A DNA stretch of 41,932 nt from an uncultured Pelagibacteraceae bacterium (GCA_902570425.1 CACFYB010000007.1:1-41932); one strand, 5' to 3'; shown: positions 15,212 through 26,186, counted from the stretch's first letter. Translations and numbers: made by a program. The notes: a model not told the origin generated them from the sequence alone.

Positions 15212-15961
15212 TTAGCGATCTACAATTTCAATTTTTTTTTCTTGAATGAATTCTAAAATTTGTGAATTACAAAGATCTATTTTTGATTGATCTTCTGATC
15301 TAAGAACAATTGAAACTCCTAGTTTTCCCGCATGAAAAAAAGGATAACTACCTATTTCAACTTCTTTATTTTTGTCTTGAACTTTAGTAAGTGAACTTGC
15401 AATTTCGCTTTCAACTGTTTTCAAGCTTATTGTATGACTTAAAATAGGTTGGCCCCCTACTATTTTATTTTTAAGCCCCCCTAACATTGATTTTAAAATT
15501 GAAGGTACACCAGGTAAACAAAATACATTTTTAACAGAAAAGCCAGGTGCTCCACTTGTTGGATTGAGAATTAATTCTGCATTTTCCGGCATCCAAACCA
15601 TTTTTTGTCTACCTTCATTAAATTCACCAGGTTTATAATATGCTTCTAGAATTTTAAACGCTTCTTTATGTATTTCATATTTTAAATTAAAAGCTTTTGC
15701 AACTGATCTTGCTGTAATATCATCATGAGTAGGTCCAATTCCTCCCGTTGTAAAGACATAATTATTTTCTTGTCTTAAAATATTTAAAGTGTCTACAATT
15801 TTTTTTTCTATATCGGGAATAACTCTCACCTCATTTACTTTTACACCGATTGAATTTAACCAATTAGCTAATGTGCTAGTATTTGTATCTAATGTTCTTC
15901 CAGAAAGGATTTCATTTCCAATGATTAATATAGCGGCATTTACTTTTGTGTTTTTTGTCAT
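15212..15961 (-). CDS. CinA-like molybdopterin-binding-fold (COG1058) protein
   Basis: 249-residue stand-alone COG1058/MoCF-biosynthesis domain. The motifs are GNEILSG (15-21), DTNTS (25-29), TTGGIGPTHDD (71-81) and FCLPGVP. In CinA this domain has ADP-ribose/NMN-related pyrophosphatase activity. The C-terminal NMN deamidase domain of full CinA (~400 residues) is absent, as in many alphaproteobacterial single-domain versions. Its role in nicotinamide nucleotide salvage is inferred from the family. The ATG at 15961 faces sfsA, whose start is only 21 nt away, so both promoters must overlap neighbouring coding sequence or be very compact. Confidence 0.87.
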   Translation of the reverse strand: MTKNTKVNAAILIIGNEILSGRTLDTNTSTLANWLNSIGVKVNEVRVIPDIEKKIVDTLNILRQENNYVFTTGGIGPTHDDITARSVAKAFNLKYEIHKEAFKILEAYYKPGEFNEGRQKMVWMPENAELILNPTSGAPGFSVKNVFCLPGVPSILKSMLGGLKNKIVGGQPILSHTISLKTVESEIASSLTKVQDKNKEVEIGSYPFFHAGKLGVSIVLRSEDQSKIDLCNSQILEFIQEKKIEIVDR

Positions 15962-15982
15962 TTTTATATGTATAATTTGATT

Positions 15983-16684
15983 ATGGAATTTACCAAGTCT
16001 TTAATAAAAGGCAAATTAATCAAAAGATATAAACGTTTTTTTGTTGATGTTAGATTAAATAATAAAGAGATTGTCACAGCTCATTGTCCAAATACAGGCT
16101 CTATGAAGGGTCTTTTAGATAAGGGCAATGATGTTTATCTTATAAAAAATGATGATCCTAAAAGAAAGTTAAAATACAGCTTAGAGATAATTAAAGCAAA
16201 AAAAAATCTTGTTGGTGTTAATACTCATAGTGCAAATAAGATTACTAATCATGCTTTGAGAAATAATCTAATTAAGGAATTAAAAAATAATGACGATATT
16301 AAAGCTGAAGTTTTTTTCAATAAAGAAACAAGATTCGACTTTTTAATAGAAAATAATAAACAAAAAAGCTTTATTGAGGTGAAAAATGTAACACTTTTTA
16401 GAGATGAAAAAACTGCTGAATTTCCAGATGCAATTACCTCTCGAGGCTCAAAACATTTAATTACCCTTATTGATGCCATAAAAAAAGGTTATAAAGCTTA
16501 CTTAATCTTTTTAGTTCAGATACAAAATATGGAATATTTTAAAATAGCTAAAGATATAGATATTGAATATTATAAAAATTATCTTAAAGCAAAAAAAAGT
16601 GGTGTAAACTTTTTAGCTTACAGGTGTAAGATAAATTCAAAGAAAATATTTATTGATAAAAAAATTAAAATAATAAATGGGTGA
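15983..16684 (+). CDS. sfsA: SfsA family protein (sugar fermentation stimulation protein homologue)
   Basis: 233 residues, matching the SfsA family length (about 230). The N-terminal KLIKRYKRFFVDV and AHCPNTGSMKGLL (34-46) blocks are hallmarks. The central KSFIEVKNVTLFRDEKTAEFPDAITSRGSKHL resembles the nuclease-like core of the family. Its biochemical role is poorly defined: nucleic acid binding and a nuclease-like fold are reported for the family. The open frame begins at 15968, but ATG at 15983 (MEF) matches the usual N-terminus. It overlaps map by 8 nt. Confidence 0.92.
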   Translation: MEFTKSLIKGKLIKRYKRFFVDVRLNNKEIVTAHCPNTGSMKGLLDKGNDVYLIKNDDPKRKLKYSLEIIKAKKNLVGVNTHSANKITNHALRNNLIKELKNNDDIKAEVFFNKETRFDFLIENNKQKSFIEVKNVTLFRDEKTAEFPDAITSRGSKHLITLIDAIKKGYKAYLIFLVQIQNMEYFKIAKDIDIEYYKNYLKAKKSGVNFLAYRCKINSKKIFIDKKIKIING

Positions 16685-17450
16685 TTATTCAGAAAAATTT
16701 GAAAAAATGAGAATTGCAGGAAAGCTTGCAGCTCAAACATTGGACATGTTAACAGATAATATTAAAGAGGGAATTTCTACTGCTTATATAGATAAACTTG
16801 GATATGAATTTATTCGTGATAACGGAGGATATTCAGCTCCATTGTATTATCGTGGTTTCAAAAAATCTTTATGTACATCTTTAAATCATGTTATTTGTCA
16901 TGGTGTGCCAACAGAAGAGAGAATTTTAGAAGATGGGGATGCTTTAAATGTCGACGTAACAGCAATTGTTAATAAACATTATGGAGATACAAGTCGAATG
17001 TTTTGTATCGGAAAAACTTCAGTCAAATTAAATAATCTAATTAACACAACATATGAATCGATGATGCGTGCAATAAAAATTTTAAAACCTGGTATAAGAC
17101 TTGGTGATATCGGTCATGAAATTCAATCTTATGTAGAGGACAAAGGTTTTTCTGTTGTAAGAGATTTCTGCGGTCATGGCATAAGTACTACTTTTCATGA
17201 ATCGCCCAATATTCTTCATTATGGAAATAAAAATACTGGTATGGAGTTAAAACAAGGTATGACTTTTACAATAGAGCCAATGATTAATGCCGGAAAATAT
17301 GGTGTCAAAATGCTTAATGATGGCTGGACTGCTGTAACAAGAGATAAATCATTATCAGCACAATTTGAACATACAATAGGAATTACAGAAAATGGTTATG
17401 AAATCTTTACAGAATCTGCTAAAGGTTATTCAAAGCCTCCATATTTATAA
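16677..17450 (+). CDS. map: Methionine aminopeptidase type I
   Basis: Removes the initiator methionine from nascent proteins in the cytosol. 257 residues, as expected for type Ia. All five metal ligands are visible: Asp93 (VDVT), Asp104 (GDTSRM), His167 (GHGIS), Glu200 (TIEPM) and Glu231 (QFEH); His75 in HVICHG is also present. The ATG lies inside the sfsA 3' end (8-nt overlap), and purB follows after 3 nt, making this part of a long co-directional run. Confidence 0.97.
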   Translation: MGDYSEKFEKMRIAGKLAAQTLDMLTDNIKEGISTAYIDKLGYEFIRDNGGYSAPLYYRGFKKSLCTSLNHVICHGVPTEERILEDGDALNVDVTAIVNKHYGDTSRMFCIGKTSVKLNNLINTTYESMMRAIKILKPGIRLGDIGHEIQSYVEDKGFSVVRDFCGHGISTTFHESPNILHYGNKNTGMELKQGMTFTIEPMINAGKYGVKMLNDGWTAVTRDKSLSAQFEHTIGITENGYEIFTESAKGYSKPPYL

Positions 17451-17453
17451 TTA

Positions 17454-18746
17454 ATGATTAAAAGATACTCGAGAAAAGAACTCAATGATATTTGGTCAGA
17501 AGAAAATAAATATAAGATCTGGCTTGATGTTGAAATAGCTGCAGCACAAGCAATGGAAAAACTTGGTCACATACCAAAGGGTGTGTCTTCAATTGTGAGG
17601 AAGAAAGCTAAAATTAATGTAAAGAGAATTCATCAAATTGAAAGCCAAGTGAAACACGATGTTATTGCTTTTTTAACTTCTGTCACAGAAAGAGCTGGAA
17701 TTAAAGCAAGATACCTTCATCAAGGGATGACATCGTCTGATGTTCTCGATACAAGTTTTAATATTCAATTAGTTCAGTCTGGTAAAATTCTCATTAAAGA
17801 CTTAGATCAAATACTTAGAGTTTTAAAAAGACAGGCAAAAAAATATAAATTTACTCCTTGTATGGGCAGAAGTCATGGCATTCACGCAGAACCTACAACT
17901 TTTGGTTTGAAATTAGCTTCTTTTTACGAGGAGTTTAAAAGAAACAAAAAAAGATTAATTAATGCAGTCGACGAAGTTTCTACTTGTGCAATCTCAGGTG
18001 CAGTTGGAACTTTTGCAAATATCAATCCTAACGTTGAAAAACAAGTTGCGAAAAAACTTAGATTAAAAGTTGAACCAATATCAACACAAGTTATTCCAAG
18101 AGACCGTCATGCATTTTATTTTTCAGTTTTGGGAATTATTGCTGGATCAATAGAGAGAGTTGCCACTGAAATTAGACATTTGCAAAGAACCGAAGTTTAT
18201 GAACTTCAAGAATACTTTTCAAAAAATCAAAAAGGTTCGTCAGCAATGCCTCATAAAAAAAATCCAATACTTAGTGAAAACCTAACAGGTCTCTCAAGAA
18301 TGGTTAGAAGTGCCGTAATCCCTGCATTAGAAAATATCTCATTATGGCATGAGAGAGATATTTCGCATTCAAGCGTAGAAAGAAATATAGGGCCTGATGC
18401 TAATATAACTTTAGATTTTGCAATAGTTAGATTAACAAACATTTTAGATAATATGATTGTATATCCCAAAAAAATGTTAGAAAATTTAAATATAACTAAA
18501 GGACTTATTTTCTCACAAGAGCTTATGTTAGAATTAACTAAAACAGGTTTGAGTAGAGAAAAATCTTATAAGATGGTTCAAACTTATGCAAAAAAATGTT
18601 TTGCTGAAAACTTAAATTTACTTGAGATTATTCAATCAGATAAATATATAACGGATAAAGTTTCACAAAAAAAATTAAGGACTATTTTTAGTTACTCCAA
18701 ACATTTCAAAAATGTAAATTTAATTTTTAGAAGAGTATTTAGATAA
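17454..18746 (+). CDS. purB: Adenylosuccinate lyase
   Basis: Cleaves SAICAR to AICAR and adenylosuccinate to AMP in purine synthesis. 430 residues. The fumarase/aspartase-superfamily signature [12 protein letters not shown] is at 261-272 with the catalytic serine loop. TSSD is at 93-96, and the general-acid His141 sits in [14 protein letters not shown]. The stop overlaps the purC start (TAATG), so translation is probably coupled. This is the first of five consecutive pur genes. Confidence 0.97.
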   Translation: MIKRYSRKELNDIWSEENKYKIWLDVEIAAAQAMEKLGHIPKGVSSIVRKKAKINVKRIHQIESQVKHDVIAFLTSVTERAGIKARYLHQGMTSSDVLDTSFNIQLVQSGKILIKDLDQILRVLKRQAKKYKFTPCMGRSHGIHAEPTTFGLKLASFYEEFKRNKKRLINAVDEVSTCAISGAVGTFANINPNVEKQVAKKLRLKVEPISTQVIPRDRHAFYFSVLGIIAGSIERVATEIRHLQRTEVYELQEYFSKNQKGSSAMPHKKNPILSENLTGLSRMVRSAVIPALENISLWHERDISHSSVERNIGPDANITLDFAIVRLTNILDNMIVYPKKMLENLNITKGLIFSQELMLELTKTGLSREKSYKMVQTYAKKCFAENLNLLEIIQSDKYITDKVSQKKLRTIFSYSKHFKNVNLIFRRVFR

Positions 18747-19531
18747 TGAAAAAAGGAAAAAAACTTTACGAAGGAAAAGCTAAAATTATCTATGCAACAT
18801 CTGATAAAAACCTAGTTATCCAATACTTTAAAGATGACGCAACCGCATTTAATAATCAAAAAAAAAGTAGTATTGAAGGGAAAGGGGTTTTAAATAATAG
18901 AATTTCAGAACATATCCTATCTAATTTGTCTCAAATTGGAATAAAAAATCATTTAGTTAAACGACTTAATATGAGAGAGCAAGTTGTCAAAATGGTAGAG
19001 ATAATTCCAATAGAGTTCATCACAAGAAATGTAGCAACAGGATCTATTACTAAAAGATTGGGTATTGAAGATGGAACAATTCTTAAAGAACCATTAATTG
19101 AATATTGTTTAAAAAACGATACTTTAGGAGATCCATTAATAGCTGAAGAACATATTTATGCTTTTGATTGGGCATCTAAAAAAGAAATAGAAAAAATTAA
19201 AAAAATAATTTTAAGAATAAATGATTTCATGGTCGGTATGTTTAGAGGAGTTGGAATTAAACTGATTGATTTCAAATTAGAATTTGGAAGAATTAAAATT
19301 AATGGAAAAAATGAAATTATTTTAGCTGATGAAATAAGTCCAGATACTTGTCGTTTATGGGACTCAATTACTGAAAAAAAACTCGATAAAGATCGTTTTA
19401 GAAAAGATTTGGGAGATTTAATTCCTGCTTATACTGAAGTAGCAAAAAGATTAGGGATTTTACATGAGCAGTCAAATGTATCTGTTGTAAACGTTACTAA
19501 ACTATCATCTGTTAAAAAAAAAAGTAAATGA
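18746..19531 (+). CDS. purC: SAICAR synthetase (phosphoribosylaminoimidazole-succinocarboxamide synthase)
   Basis: Joins aspartate to CAIR with ATP. 261 residues, a bacterial monofunctional length. Conserved blocks are [39 protein letters not shown] and [11 protein letters not shown], plus [12 protein letters not shown]. The end ([15 protein letters not shown]) is a basic tail past the domain. It overlaps purS by 4 nt (ATGA). Confidence 0.97.
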   Translation: MKKGKKLYEGKAKIIYATSDKNLVIQYFKDDATAFNNQKKSSIEGKGVLNNRISEHILSNLSQIGIKNHLVKRLNMREQVVKMVEIIPIEFITRNVATGSITKRLGIEDGTILKEPLIEYCLKNDTLGDPLIAEEHIYAFDWASKKEIEKIKKIILRINDFMVGMFRGVGIKLIDFKLEFGRIKINGKNEIILADEISPDTCRLWDSITEKKLDKDRFRKDLGDLIPAYTEVAKRLGILHEQSNVSVVNVTKLSSVKKKSK

Positions 19532-19770
19532 AAATTTCTGCAATTATCACCTTAAAAAAAGATGTTCTTGATCCACAAGGCAAAGTGATTCATCAAGCTT
19601 TAGATGGTATGGGATTTAAAAATGTTGATGAAGTGAGGCAAGGTAAATATTTTGAAATAGATGTGAAAGAAAACGATCCAAATAAAGCTAAAGAAATTGT
19701 TGAAGAAATGTGTAAAAAACTTTTGGCAAACCTTGTAATTGAAAATTATAAAATTATTGGAACTCAATAA
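19528..19770 (+). CDS. purS: Phosphoribosylformylglycinamidine synthase subunit PurS
   Basis: 80-residue small subunit that bridges PurL and PurQ in the three-part FGAM synthase. The pattern [28 protein letters not shown] is diagnostic. The ATG overlaps the purC stop by 4 nt, and purQ starts 3 nt after its stop, so subunit order matches the complex. Confidence 0.95.
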   Translation: MKISAIITLKKDVLDPQGKVIHQALDGMGFKNVDEVRQGKYFEIDVKENDPNKAKEIVEEMCKKLLANLVIENYKIIGTQ

Positions 19771-19773
19771 TTA

Positions 19774-20457
19774 ATGAAATCATCTGTAATAACTTTCCCT
19801 GGTTCAAATTGTGATAGAGATATGCATGTAGCTTTAAAAAAATTTGGTTTTAATAATAAAATGGTTTGGCATAATGATAACGAATTACCCAAAAGTGATT
19901 TGGTTGTTTTACCTGGAGGTTTTTCTTATGGAGACTATTTAAGATGTGGAAGTATGGCTTCAAAATCAAAGATAATGCAATCAGTCGTAAATTTTGCAAA
20001 ATCAGGTGGATTGGTTATGGGGATCTGTAATGGCTTTCAGATATTAGTTGAAACAGGTTTGGTGCCAGGCGTTCTATTAAGAAATAAATATCTAGAATTC
20101 ATTTGCAAAAATGTTTTTGTAAAAATTGATAATAAAAATAATCCGTATTTTAAAAATTTAGATAAAGAGGTATTTGAGTTTCATATTGCTCATAACGAAG
20201 GAAATTATTTTTGCACTAGTGATCAACTCAAAGAAATAGAGGATAATAATCAAGTGGCTATATATTATTGTAACAACAAAGGTAATACTGAAAAAAAATT
20301 TAATCCAAATGGTTCAATTAAAAATATTGCAGGTATTTTTAACAAAGAAAAAAATGTTTTGGGGATGATGCCTCATCCTGAAAGAATGATTGATCAAAGC
20401 TTATCAGGGGAAGATGGTTCTTTATTTTTCAAAAATTTAATAAAAAACATCAACTAA
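19774..20457 (+). CDS. purQ: Phosphoribosylformylglycinamidine synthase glutaminase subunit PurQ
   Basis: Class I glutamine amidotransferase that supplies ammonia to PurL. 227 residues. The catalytic Cys85 is in GICNGFQIL, and the His/Glu of the triad are in MMPHPERM near the C-terminus. The N-terminus [13 protein letters not shown] and the [12 protein letters not shown] block are PurQ-specific. It overlaps purL by 1 nt (TAATG). Confidence 0.97.
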   Translation: MKSSVITFPGSNCDRDMHVALKKFGFNNKMVWHNDNELPKSDLVVLPGGFSYGDYLRCGSMASKSKIMQSVVNFAKSGGLVMGICNGFQILVETGLVPGVLLRNKYLEFICKNVFVKIDNKNNPYFKNLDKEVFEFHIAHNEGNYFCTSDQLKEIEDNNQVAIYYCNNKGNTEKKFNPNGSIKNIAGIFNKEKNVLGMMPHPERMIDQSLSGEDGSLFFKNLIKNIN

Positions 20458-22649
20458 TGTTAGTTAACGAAAAGATTGCAATAGATCATGGTCTTAAAGC
20501 AGATGAATATAAAAAGATCTGTGATTTACTTAAAAGAAAACCTAATTTCACTGAACTTGGAATTTTTTCTGCAATGTGGAATGAACACTGCTCTTATAAA
20601 TCTTCAAGAATACATTTAAAGAAATTACCCACTAAAGGAAAAAAAGTAATTCAAGGCCCCGGCGAAAACGCTGGAGTAATTGATATTGAAGATGGTGACG
20701 CTATTGTATTTAAAATTGAAAGTCACAACCATCCTTCTTTTATTGAGCCATATCAAGGGGCTGCTACTGGTGTTGGTGGTATTATGAGAGATGTTTTTAC
20801 GATGGGTGCAAGACCAATTGCTAACTTAAATTCTATTCACTTTGGTTCATCACAACATAAGAAAACAAAAAATCTTTTAAGAGGTGTTGTACATGGAATA
20901 GGAGGTTATGGAAACTGTATGGGGGTACCAACTATTGCGGGACAAACATCATTTGATAGCTCATATAATGGAAATATATTAGTTAACGCAATGACCTTGG
21001 GTTTGGTAAAGAAAAATAAAATATTTTACTCAAAAGCAGCAGGTCTAAATAAGCCTGTCATTTATGTTGGTTCAAAAACGGGTAGAGATGGAATTCATGG
21101 GGCAAGCATGGCATCTGCAAGCTTTGATGAAAAAATTGAAGAAAAAAAACCTACTGTTCAAGTCGGCGATCCATTTACTGAAAAACTTTTATTAGAAGCT
21201 TGTCTAGAACTGATGGCAGGTAAGTCGATTATAGCAATTCAAGACATGGGAGCTGCAGGGTTAACATCGTCAAGTATAGAAATGGCATCTAAAGGAAATT
21301 TAGGAATTGAAATAAATCTAAATAAAGTCCCATGTAGAGAAGCAAAAATGACACCGTACGAAATAATGCTGTCTGAGAGTCAAGAAAGAATGTTGATAGT
21401 TTTAGAAAATGGAAAGGAACAAGAGGCTAAAAAAATATTTGATAAATGGAATTTAGATTTCGCAGTAATCGGAAAAACAACCGACACCAAGAATATTGAA
21501 TTATTTTTTGATAATGAGAAAGTTGCTAATATACCAGTTCATACATTGGTTGAAAATTCACCTATGTATGATCGTAAATGGAAAAAATCTAAACTACCTA
21601 TAAAGAATAAAATTAAAAAAGAATCTTTTAAAAAATTAAAAATAAAAGATGTTTTAAAAAAGATTTTATCAAATCAAAATGTTTGTAGTAAAGAATGGAT
21701 TTGGCAACAATATGATCATACAGTTATGGGTGATACTATTCAAAAACCTGGTGGAGATGCAGGCGTTGTAAGAGTCCATGGAACAAATAAAGCTATAGCT
21801 GCCTCAGTTGACTCATCTGCTGTATATTGTTGGGCTCACCCATTGACTGGAGGAAAACAAGTTGTGGCTGAAAGTTGGAGAAATCTAATTTCTGTTGGCG
21901 CAACTCCAATAGCAATAACTAATTGTCTTAACTTTGGAAGTCCAGAAAACGAGGAGAACATGGGTGAGTTTGTTGAATGTGTGCAAGGTATTGGTGAAGC
22001 AAGTAAATATTTGAATTTCCCTGTAGTGTCTGGAAATGTATCATTTTACAATCAAACAAAAGAGGTGGGTATTAAACCAACGCCTTCAATTGGAGGTGTG
22101 GGATTGATTAAAGATTATAAAAAAATGATAACAATGAATTTAAAAGAAATTGATAATTTAGTTTTAATTATTGGAAAAACTGAAGGTCATATCGATCAAA
22201 GCTTATTTGCTAGAACAATTTTAGACGAAAAAAATGGTCCTCCACCCGAAGTAAATCTTTTCAATGAAAAAAATAATGGTCAATCTATATTAAATTTAAT
22301 TGATAAGGGTTATATAAAAAGTGCACATGATATTTCATTAGGTGGTTTGTTAACCGCTTTAAGCAAAATGTGTATTAAAGGAAATAAAGGTATAAAAATT
22401 AATAAATCAAAAAATTTAATTAATGAAGTTGAATATTTTTTTGCTGAAGATCAAGGAAGGTATCTGATTGAAATTAAACCTAATAATTTTGATCAGGTAG
22501 CCGAAATTTTAGAAAAAAATTCAGTTCATCATGAAAAATTAGGGGTTATAATTGAGAAAGAAATGATAATTAATGATAAGACAAAACTTACAATTGACGA
22601 ATTAAAATCTTATTATACTAATTGGTTAGTAAATTATATGGGCTCATAA
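20457..22649 (+). CDS. purL: Phosphoribosylformylglycinamidine synthase subunit PurL
   Basis: ATP-dependent synthetase subunit converting FGAR to FGAM. At 730 residues it is the small PurL type that needs separate PurS and PurQ, both encoded just upstream. Typical blocks are [47 protein letters not shown] and [16 protein letters not shown], with a second-half [10 protein letters not shown] block and the C-terminal [11 protein letters not shown]. The stop overlaps the bolA start. Confidence 0.97.
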   Translation: MLVNEKIAIDHGLKADEYKKICDLLKRKPNFTELGIFSAMWNEHCSYKSSRIHLKKLPTKGKKVIQGPGENAGVIDIEDGDAIVFKIESHNHPSFIEPYQGAATGVGGIMRDVFTMGARPIANLNSIHFGSSQHKKTKNLLRGVVHGIGGYGNCMGVPTIAGQTSFDSSYNGNILVNAMTLGLVKKNKIFYSKAAGLNKPVIYVGSKTGRDGIHGASMASASFDEKIEEKKPTVQVGDPFTEKLLLEACLELMAGKSIIAIQDMGAAGLTSSSIEMASKGNLGIEINLNKVPCREAKMTPYEIMLSESQERMLIVLENGKEQEAKKIFDKWNLDFAVIGKTTDTKNIELFFDNEKVANIPVHTLVENSPMYDRKWKKSKLPIKNKIKKESFKKLKIKDVLKKILSNQNVCSKEWIWQQYDHTVMGDTIQKPGGDAGVVRVHGTNKAIAASVDSSAVYCWAHPLTGGKQVVAESWRNLISVGATPIAITNCLNFGSPENEENMGEFVECVQGIGEASKYLNFPVVSGNVSFYNQTKEVGIKPTPSIGGVGLIKDYKKMITMNLKEIDNLVLIIGKTEGHIDQSLFARTILDEKNGPPPEVNLFNEKNNGQSILNLIDKGYIKSAHDISLGGLLTALSKMCIKGNKGIKINKSKNLINEVEYFFAEDQGRYLIEIKPNNFDQVAEILEKNSVHHEKLGVIIEKEMIINDKTKLTIDELKSYYTNWLVNYMGS

Positions 22650-22879
22650 TGGCAATGGATTTAAAAGAAATAGAGAGGTTTATTAAAGAAGCATTACCAG
22701 ATGCTTTGGTAGAAATTCAAGATTTAGCTGGGGATGGAAATCACTATTCTGCAGTAATTACATCTTCCTCGTTTGCAGGAAAAAGTAAAATAGAACAACA
22801 CAAAATGGTATATAACTCATTAAAAGGTAGAATGGGTAATGAGTTGCATGCTTTAGCAATTAAAACAAAGGAACAATAA
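22649..22879 (+). CDS. BolA family protein
   Basis: 76-residue BolA-like protein. The pattern LKEIERFIKEALPDALVEIQDLAGDGNHYSAVITSSSFAGKSKIEQHKMVYNSLKGRMGNELHALAIKT is typical of the monothiol-glutaredoxin-partner subgroup. Such proteins form Fe-S-bridged heterodimers with CGFS glutaredoxins. ATG at 22649 overlaps the purL stop (TAATG). The frame stays open upstream inside purL, but the family begins here. The glutaredoxin gene follows with another 1-nt overlap, the canonical BolA-Grx pair. Confidence 0.93.
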   Translation: MAMDLKEIERFIKEALPDALVEIQDLAGDGNHYSAVITSSSFAGKSKIEQHKMVYNSLKGRMGNELHALAIKTKEQ

Positions 22880-23211
22880 TGGACAATCAAACAAAAGATT
22901 TAATTCAAAGTCATATTGATAATAACGATGTATGTTTATTTATGAAAGGAACTCCTGATGCACCTCAATGTGGATTTTCAATGGCGGTTTCAAATATGCT
23001 AAAAATTTTAGAAGTAAATTACAAAGGAATAAACGTTTTAGAAAATCAATCTTTGCGAGAGGGAATTAAAGTTTTTAGTGATTGGCCTACAATACCTCAA
23101 CTTTATATTAAGAAAGAATTTGTTGGAGGATGTGACATTGTTAAAGAAATGTATGAAAATGGTGAACTTAAAAAAGTTTTTGATGATAAAGGAATTGATT
23201 ACAAAAAATAA
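22879..23211 (+). CDS. grxD: Monothiol glutaredoxin (CGFS type, Grx4)
   Basis: 110-residue monothiol glutaredoxin with the CGFS active site at residues 31-34. The WPTIPQLYIKKEFVGGCDIVKEMYENGEL glutathione-binding region is intact. These proteins carry or transfer Fe-S clusters and sense iron status together with BolA, whose gene precedes it. It ends the plus-strand run and converges on rpsD with a 2-nt gap. No terminator hairpin is seen between them. Confidence 0.95.
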   Translation: MDNQTKDLIQSHIDNNDVCLFMKGTPDAPQCGFSMAVSNMLKILEVNYKGINVLENQSLREGIKVFSDWPTIPQLYIKKEFVGGCDIVKEMYENGELKKVFDDKGIDYKK

Positions 23212-23213
23212 TT

Positions 23214-23831
23214 TTATCTCGAATAATATTCAATTACCAAGTTTGGCTCCATAACTATTGGGTAAGGAACTTCTTCAAATTTTGGGACTCTAACAAATTT
23301 TAGTTTTTTATTTTTAACGTCTAGTTGAATATACTCAGGGGTTTCTCTTTCTTTATTTGCTAATGCAATGTCTATAATAGCTAATTGTTTAGATTTATCT
23401 CTAATTTCAATACTATCTTCTTCTTTTACTAAGTAACTTGAGATATTAACTTTCTTATTGTTTACTTTTACATGGCCATGATTAATTAATTGTCTAGCAG
23501 AAAAAATTGTTGTTGCAAATTTGGCTCTGTAAATTACTGCATCTAATCTTCTCTCAAGTAAACCAATAAGATTTTCACTGGTATCTCCTTTTTGCATACT
23601 TGCTTTTTTATAAATATTTCTAAACTGCCTCTCATTCATATTTCCATAGTATGCTTTTAATTTTTGTTTAGCTTGAAGCTGGATTCCATAATCAGAGGGT
23701 TTTGAAGTTTTAGTTTGACCATGTTGACCCGGGCCATATGCTCTCGTATTAAAAGGACTTTTGGGTCTGCCCCACAAATTTACTTTTAATCTTCTATCTA
23801 CTTTATGTTTAGAGTTTAGTCTTTTAGTCAT
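23214..23831 (-). CDS. rpsD: 30S ribosomal protein S4
   Basis: 205-residue primary 16S rRNA-binding protein of the small subunit. The N-terminus ([26 protein letters not shown]) and the S4 RNA-binding domain ([36 protein letters not shown], about 93-128) are clear. The C-terminus [14 protein letters not shown] is typical. It lies outside any ribosomal operon, as in other alphaproteobacteria. No Shine-Dalgarno is seen before the ATG. It is the last gene of a minus-strand run beginning at glmS or cysS. Confidence 0.97.
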   Translation of the reverse strand: MTKRLNSKHKVDRRLKVNLWGRPKSPFNTRAYGPGQHGQTKTSKPSDYGIQLQAKQKLKAYYGNMNERQFRNIYKKASMQKGDTSENLIGLLERRLDAVIYRAKFATTIFSARQLINHGHVKVNNKKVNISSYLVKEEDSIEIRDKSKQLAIIDIALANKERETPEYIQLDVKNKKLKFVRVPKFEEVPYPIVMEPNLVIEYYSR

Positions 23832-23855
23832 TCAATAGTGGCCTTATAAACTTAC

Positions 23856-24584
23856 TCAATATTTTGTCAATCTACGTTTTTTAGCTAAACTTGCAAATAC
23901 ACCCGATAATATACGTGTTTCCTTGTCAGATAAGTCCATTTTATAAAAAATATTTCTTAAGTTTTCGAGCATTTTTGGTCTCTTTTCTTTGGGTCTAAAG
24001 AAATTAATTTCATCTAAATTTTTTATACAAAGACTTAACATTAGCTGTATTTCTTTTTTGCTGGCAGATTTAACCTTTTTTGATTTTCTGAATGGAAAAC
24101 TTTTTAATTTAATAACACTAGCAACATATTGAGCAATTATAATTAAGCTATGAGATAAATTTAGAGATTTAAAATCTGGATTAGTAGGTATCTGAAGAGT
24201 ATAATTAGCATAACTAATTTCATTATTGGATAAACCTGAGGCCTCTGAACCAAACAAAAAACCTATTTTTTTATTAAAATTTATCTTTTTTAATTCCTCT
24301 AAATTTATATGTTTGATATTCTTATTTCTATATCTTGCTGAAGTGGCAATTACAATATCAACTTTAGTGAGAGCCTTATCTAAATTATCATACTTTTTAC
24401 TTTCATAAATAATATCTTTAGCTCCAACAGATGTTGCTAAAATTTTATCATTTGGAAAAGTAGGCTTAGGATTGATTACTATCAGTTTTTTAAAATTAAA
24501 GTTTTTTATCGCTCTAGCACATGCGCCTATATTTTCAGATAGTTGAGGTTTATTGAGAATAAAAGAAATATTATTTTTACTCAT
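23856..24584 (-). CDS. trmJ: TrmJ-like tRNA (cytidine/uridine-2'-O-)-methyltransferase
   Basis: 242-residue SPOUT-class RNA methyltransferase. The motifs are LNKPQLSENIGACARAIKNF (motif 1 region, ~11-30), IGFLFGSEASGLSNNEI (motif 2) and the IPTNPDFKSLNLSHSLIIIAQY knot segment (motif 3). The ~75-residue C-terminal extension with PKEKRPKMLENLRNIFYKMDLSDKETRILSGV is a TrmJ feature. Predicted to 2'-O-methylate position 32 of tRNAs. The start abuts the cimA stop with no gap. Confidence 0.88.
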   Translation of the reverse strand: MSKNNISFILNKPQLSENIGACARAIKNFNFKKLIVINPKPTFPNDKILATSVGAKDIIYESKKYDNLDKALTKVDIVIATSARYRNKNIKHINLEELKKINFNKKIGFLFGSEASGLSNNEISYANYTLQIPTNPDFKSLNLSHSLIIIAQYVASVIKLKSFPFRKSKKVKSASKKEIQLMLSLCIKNLDEINFFRPKEKRPKMLENLRNIFYKMDLSDKETRILSGVFASLAKKRRLTKY

Positions 24585-26186
24585 TTACTTGCTAGCAGGG
24601 GCATTATCTTTAAATAACTTGTAATCTAAACTATCAATTAAAGCCTTAAATGATGCATCAATTATGTTTGTAGATACACCAATAGTAAACCAATTTTTTC
24701 CTTTTGAATCAGTACTTTCAATTGATACTCTAGTAACAGCTTCAGTACCTGTGTTAAGAATCCTAACTTTATAATCAACTAATTTTAAATCTTTTAAATA
24801 TTTTGAATATTTTGCTAACCTATCAACATTTTGTCTAATGGCATTATCTAAAGCATTTACTGGTCCATTACCCTCTCCTTCACACATAATTTTTTCTCCA
24901 TCAACTTCCAGTTGGGCTCTTGCGGAAGAAACTATATCACCAGCTTGATTTTTTTTTACCGAAACATCATATTCGTTTATAGATATGTATCTTGGGATTT
25001 CTCCTATAATTCTTCTAGCCAGCAATTCAAATGATGCATCAGCACCATCATAACTATAACCAATAAATTCTCTGTCTTTTACTTCGTCTAATAATTTTTT
25101 AATTTTTGGATCATTTTCTTGAATATCGATTTTGATACTTTTTAATCTTGAGATAATATTCGATTTTCCTGATTGATCAGAAATAACAATATTTCTTACG
25201 TTACCTACCTCTTCTGGGTTAATATGTTCATAAGTTTTTGGATCTTTTTGCACAGCAGATACATGTAATCCACCTTTATGGGAAAAAGCTGCGGCACCTA
25301 CATAAGGTAAATGTTGGTTAGGTTTTCTATTCAAAATTTCATCTAAAAGTCTCGAACAATCAGTTAAATTTTTGATGTTATTTGTTTTTATTCCAATTTC
25401 AAATTGAGATGAAAAAACTTTCTTTAAAAAAAATGTAGGTATTAATGACATCAAATTTGCATTTCCACATCTTTCGCCTAATCCATTTATTGTACCTTGA
25501 ATCTGTCTAACACCAGACAACACTGCTGCTAACGAATTGGCTACTGCATTACCAGTATCATTATGGGCATGAATTCCTAAATTTTTTCCTGGTATTACTT
25601 TTGTTACTTCGCTCACTATTTGAGTAACTTCATGTGGCAGTGTTCCTCCATTTGTATCACACAATACTACCCATCTAGCACCTCGATCATAAGCAGCTTT
25701 GATGCAAGAAATTGCATAATTTGGATTTGCCTTATAGCCATCAAAAAAATGCTCTGCATCGAAAATAAATTCTTTTTTTGCTTTAACAAAATGCTTAGTA
25801 CTCTCAGAAATATTATCTAAATTTTCTTCATTTGTTATTCCTAAGGCAACATCGACATGAAAATCCCAAGACTTTCCAACCAAACATACTGCAGAGGTAT
25901 TAGAGTTCATGAGTGCAGATAAACCAGTATCATTTTCTGCGCTTCGTCCAGACCTTTTTGTCATTCCAAAAGATGTTAGTTTTGAATTTTTAAAATCGTG
26001 TTTCTTTTGAAAAAATTCTGTATCGGTTGGGTTAGCTCCAGGCCATCCTGCTTCAATATAATCCACACCCAAATTATCCAAAGCTAAAGCAATTTTTTCT
26101 TTGTCTTCCAAAGAAAAATCAACTCCTTGCGTTTGAGCTCCATCTCTTAGAGTTGTATCAAATATGTATAGTTTTTCTTTGCTCAT
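24585..26186 (-). CDS. cimA: (R)-citramalate synthase
   Basis: Condenses pyruvate with acetyl-CoA to citramalate, a threonine-independent entry to isoleucine. 533 residues. The catalytic DTTLRDGAQTQG (9-20) and metal-binding GIHAHNDTGNAVANS belong to the isopropylmalate/homocitrate synthase superfamily. The YIEAGWPGANPTD and FSHKGGLHVSAVQKDPKTYEHI blocks, together with the regulatory C-terminal domain ending in KLVDYKVRILNTGTEAVTRV, match the CimA type rather than LeuA. The ATG overlaps the cysS stop by 4 nt. Confidence 0.9.
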   Translation of the reverse strand: MSKEKLYIFDTTLRDGAQTQGVDFSLEDKEKIALALDNLGVDYIEAGWPGANPTDTEFFQKKHDFKNSKLTSFGMTKRSGRSAENDTGLSALMNSNTSAVCLVGKSWDFHVDVALGITNEENLDNISESTKHFVKAKKEFIFDAEHFFDGYKANPNYAISCIKAAYDRGARWVVLCDTNGGTLPHEVTQIVSEVTKVIPGKNLGIHAHNDTGNAVANSLAAVLSGVRQIQGTINGLGERCGNANLMSLIPTFFLKKVFSSQFEIGIKTNNIKNLTDCSRLLDEILNRKPNQHLPYVGAAAFSHKGGLHVSAVQKDPKTYEHINPEEVGNVRNIVISDQSGKSNIISRLKSIKIDIQENDPKIKKLLDEVKDREFIGYSYDGADASFELLARRIIGEIPRYISINEYDVSVKKNQAGDIVSSARAQLEVDGEKIMCEGEGNGPVNALDNAIRQNVDRLAKYSKYLKDLKLVDYKVRILNTGTEAVTRVSIESTDSKGKNWFTIGVSTNIIDASFKALIDSLDYKLFKDNAPASK

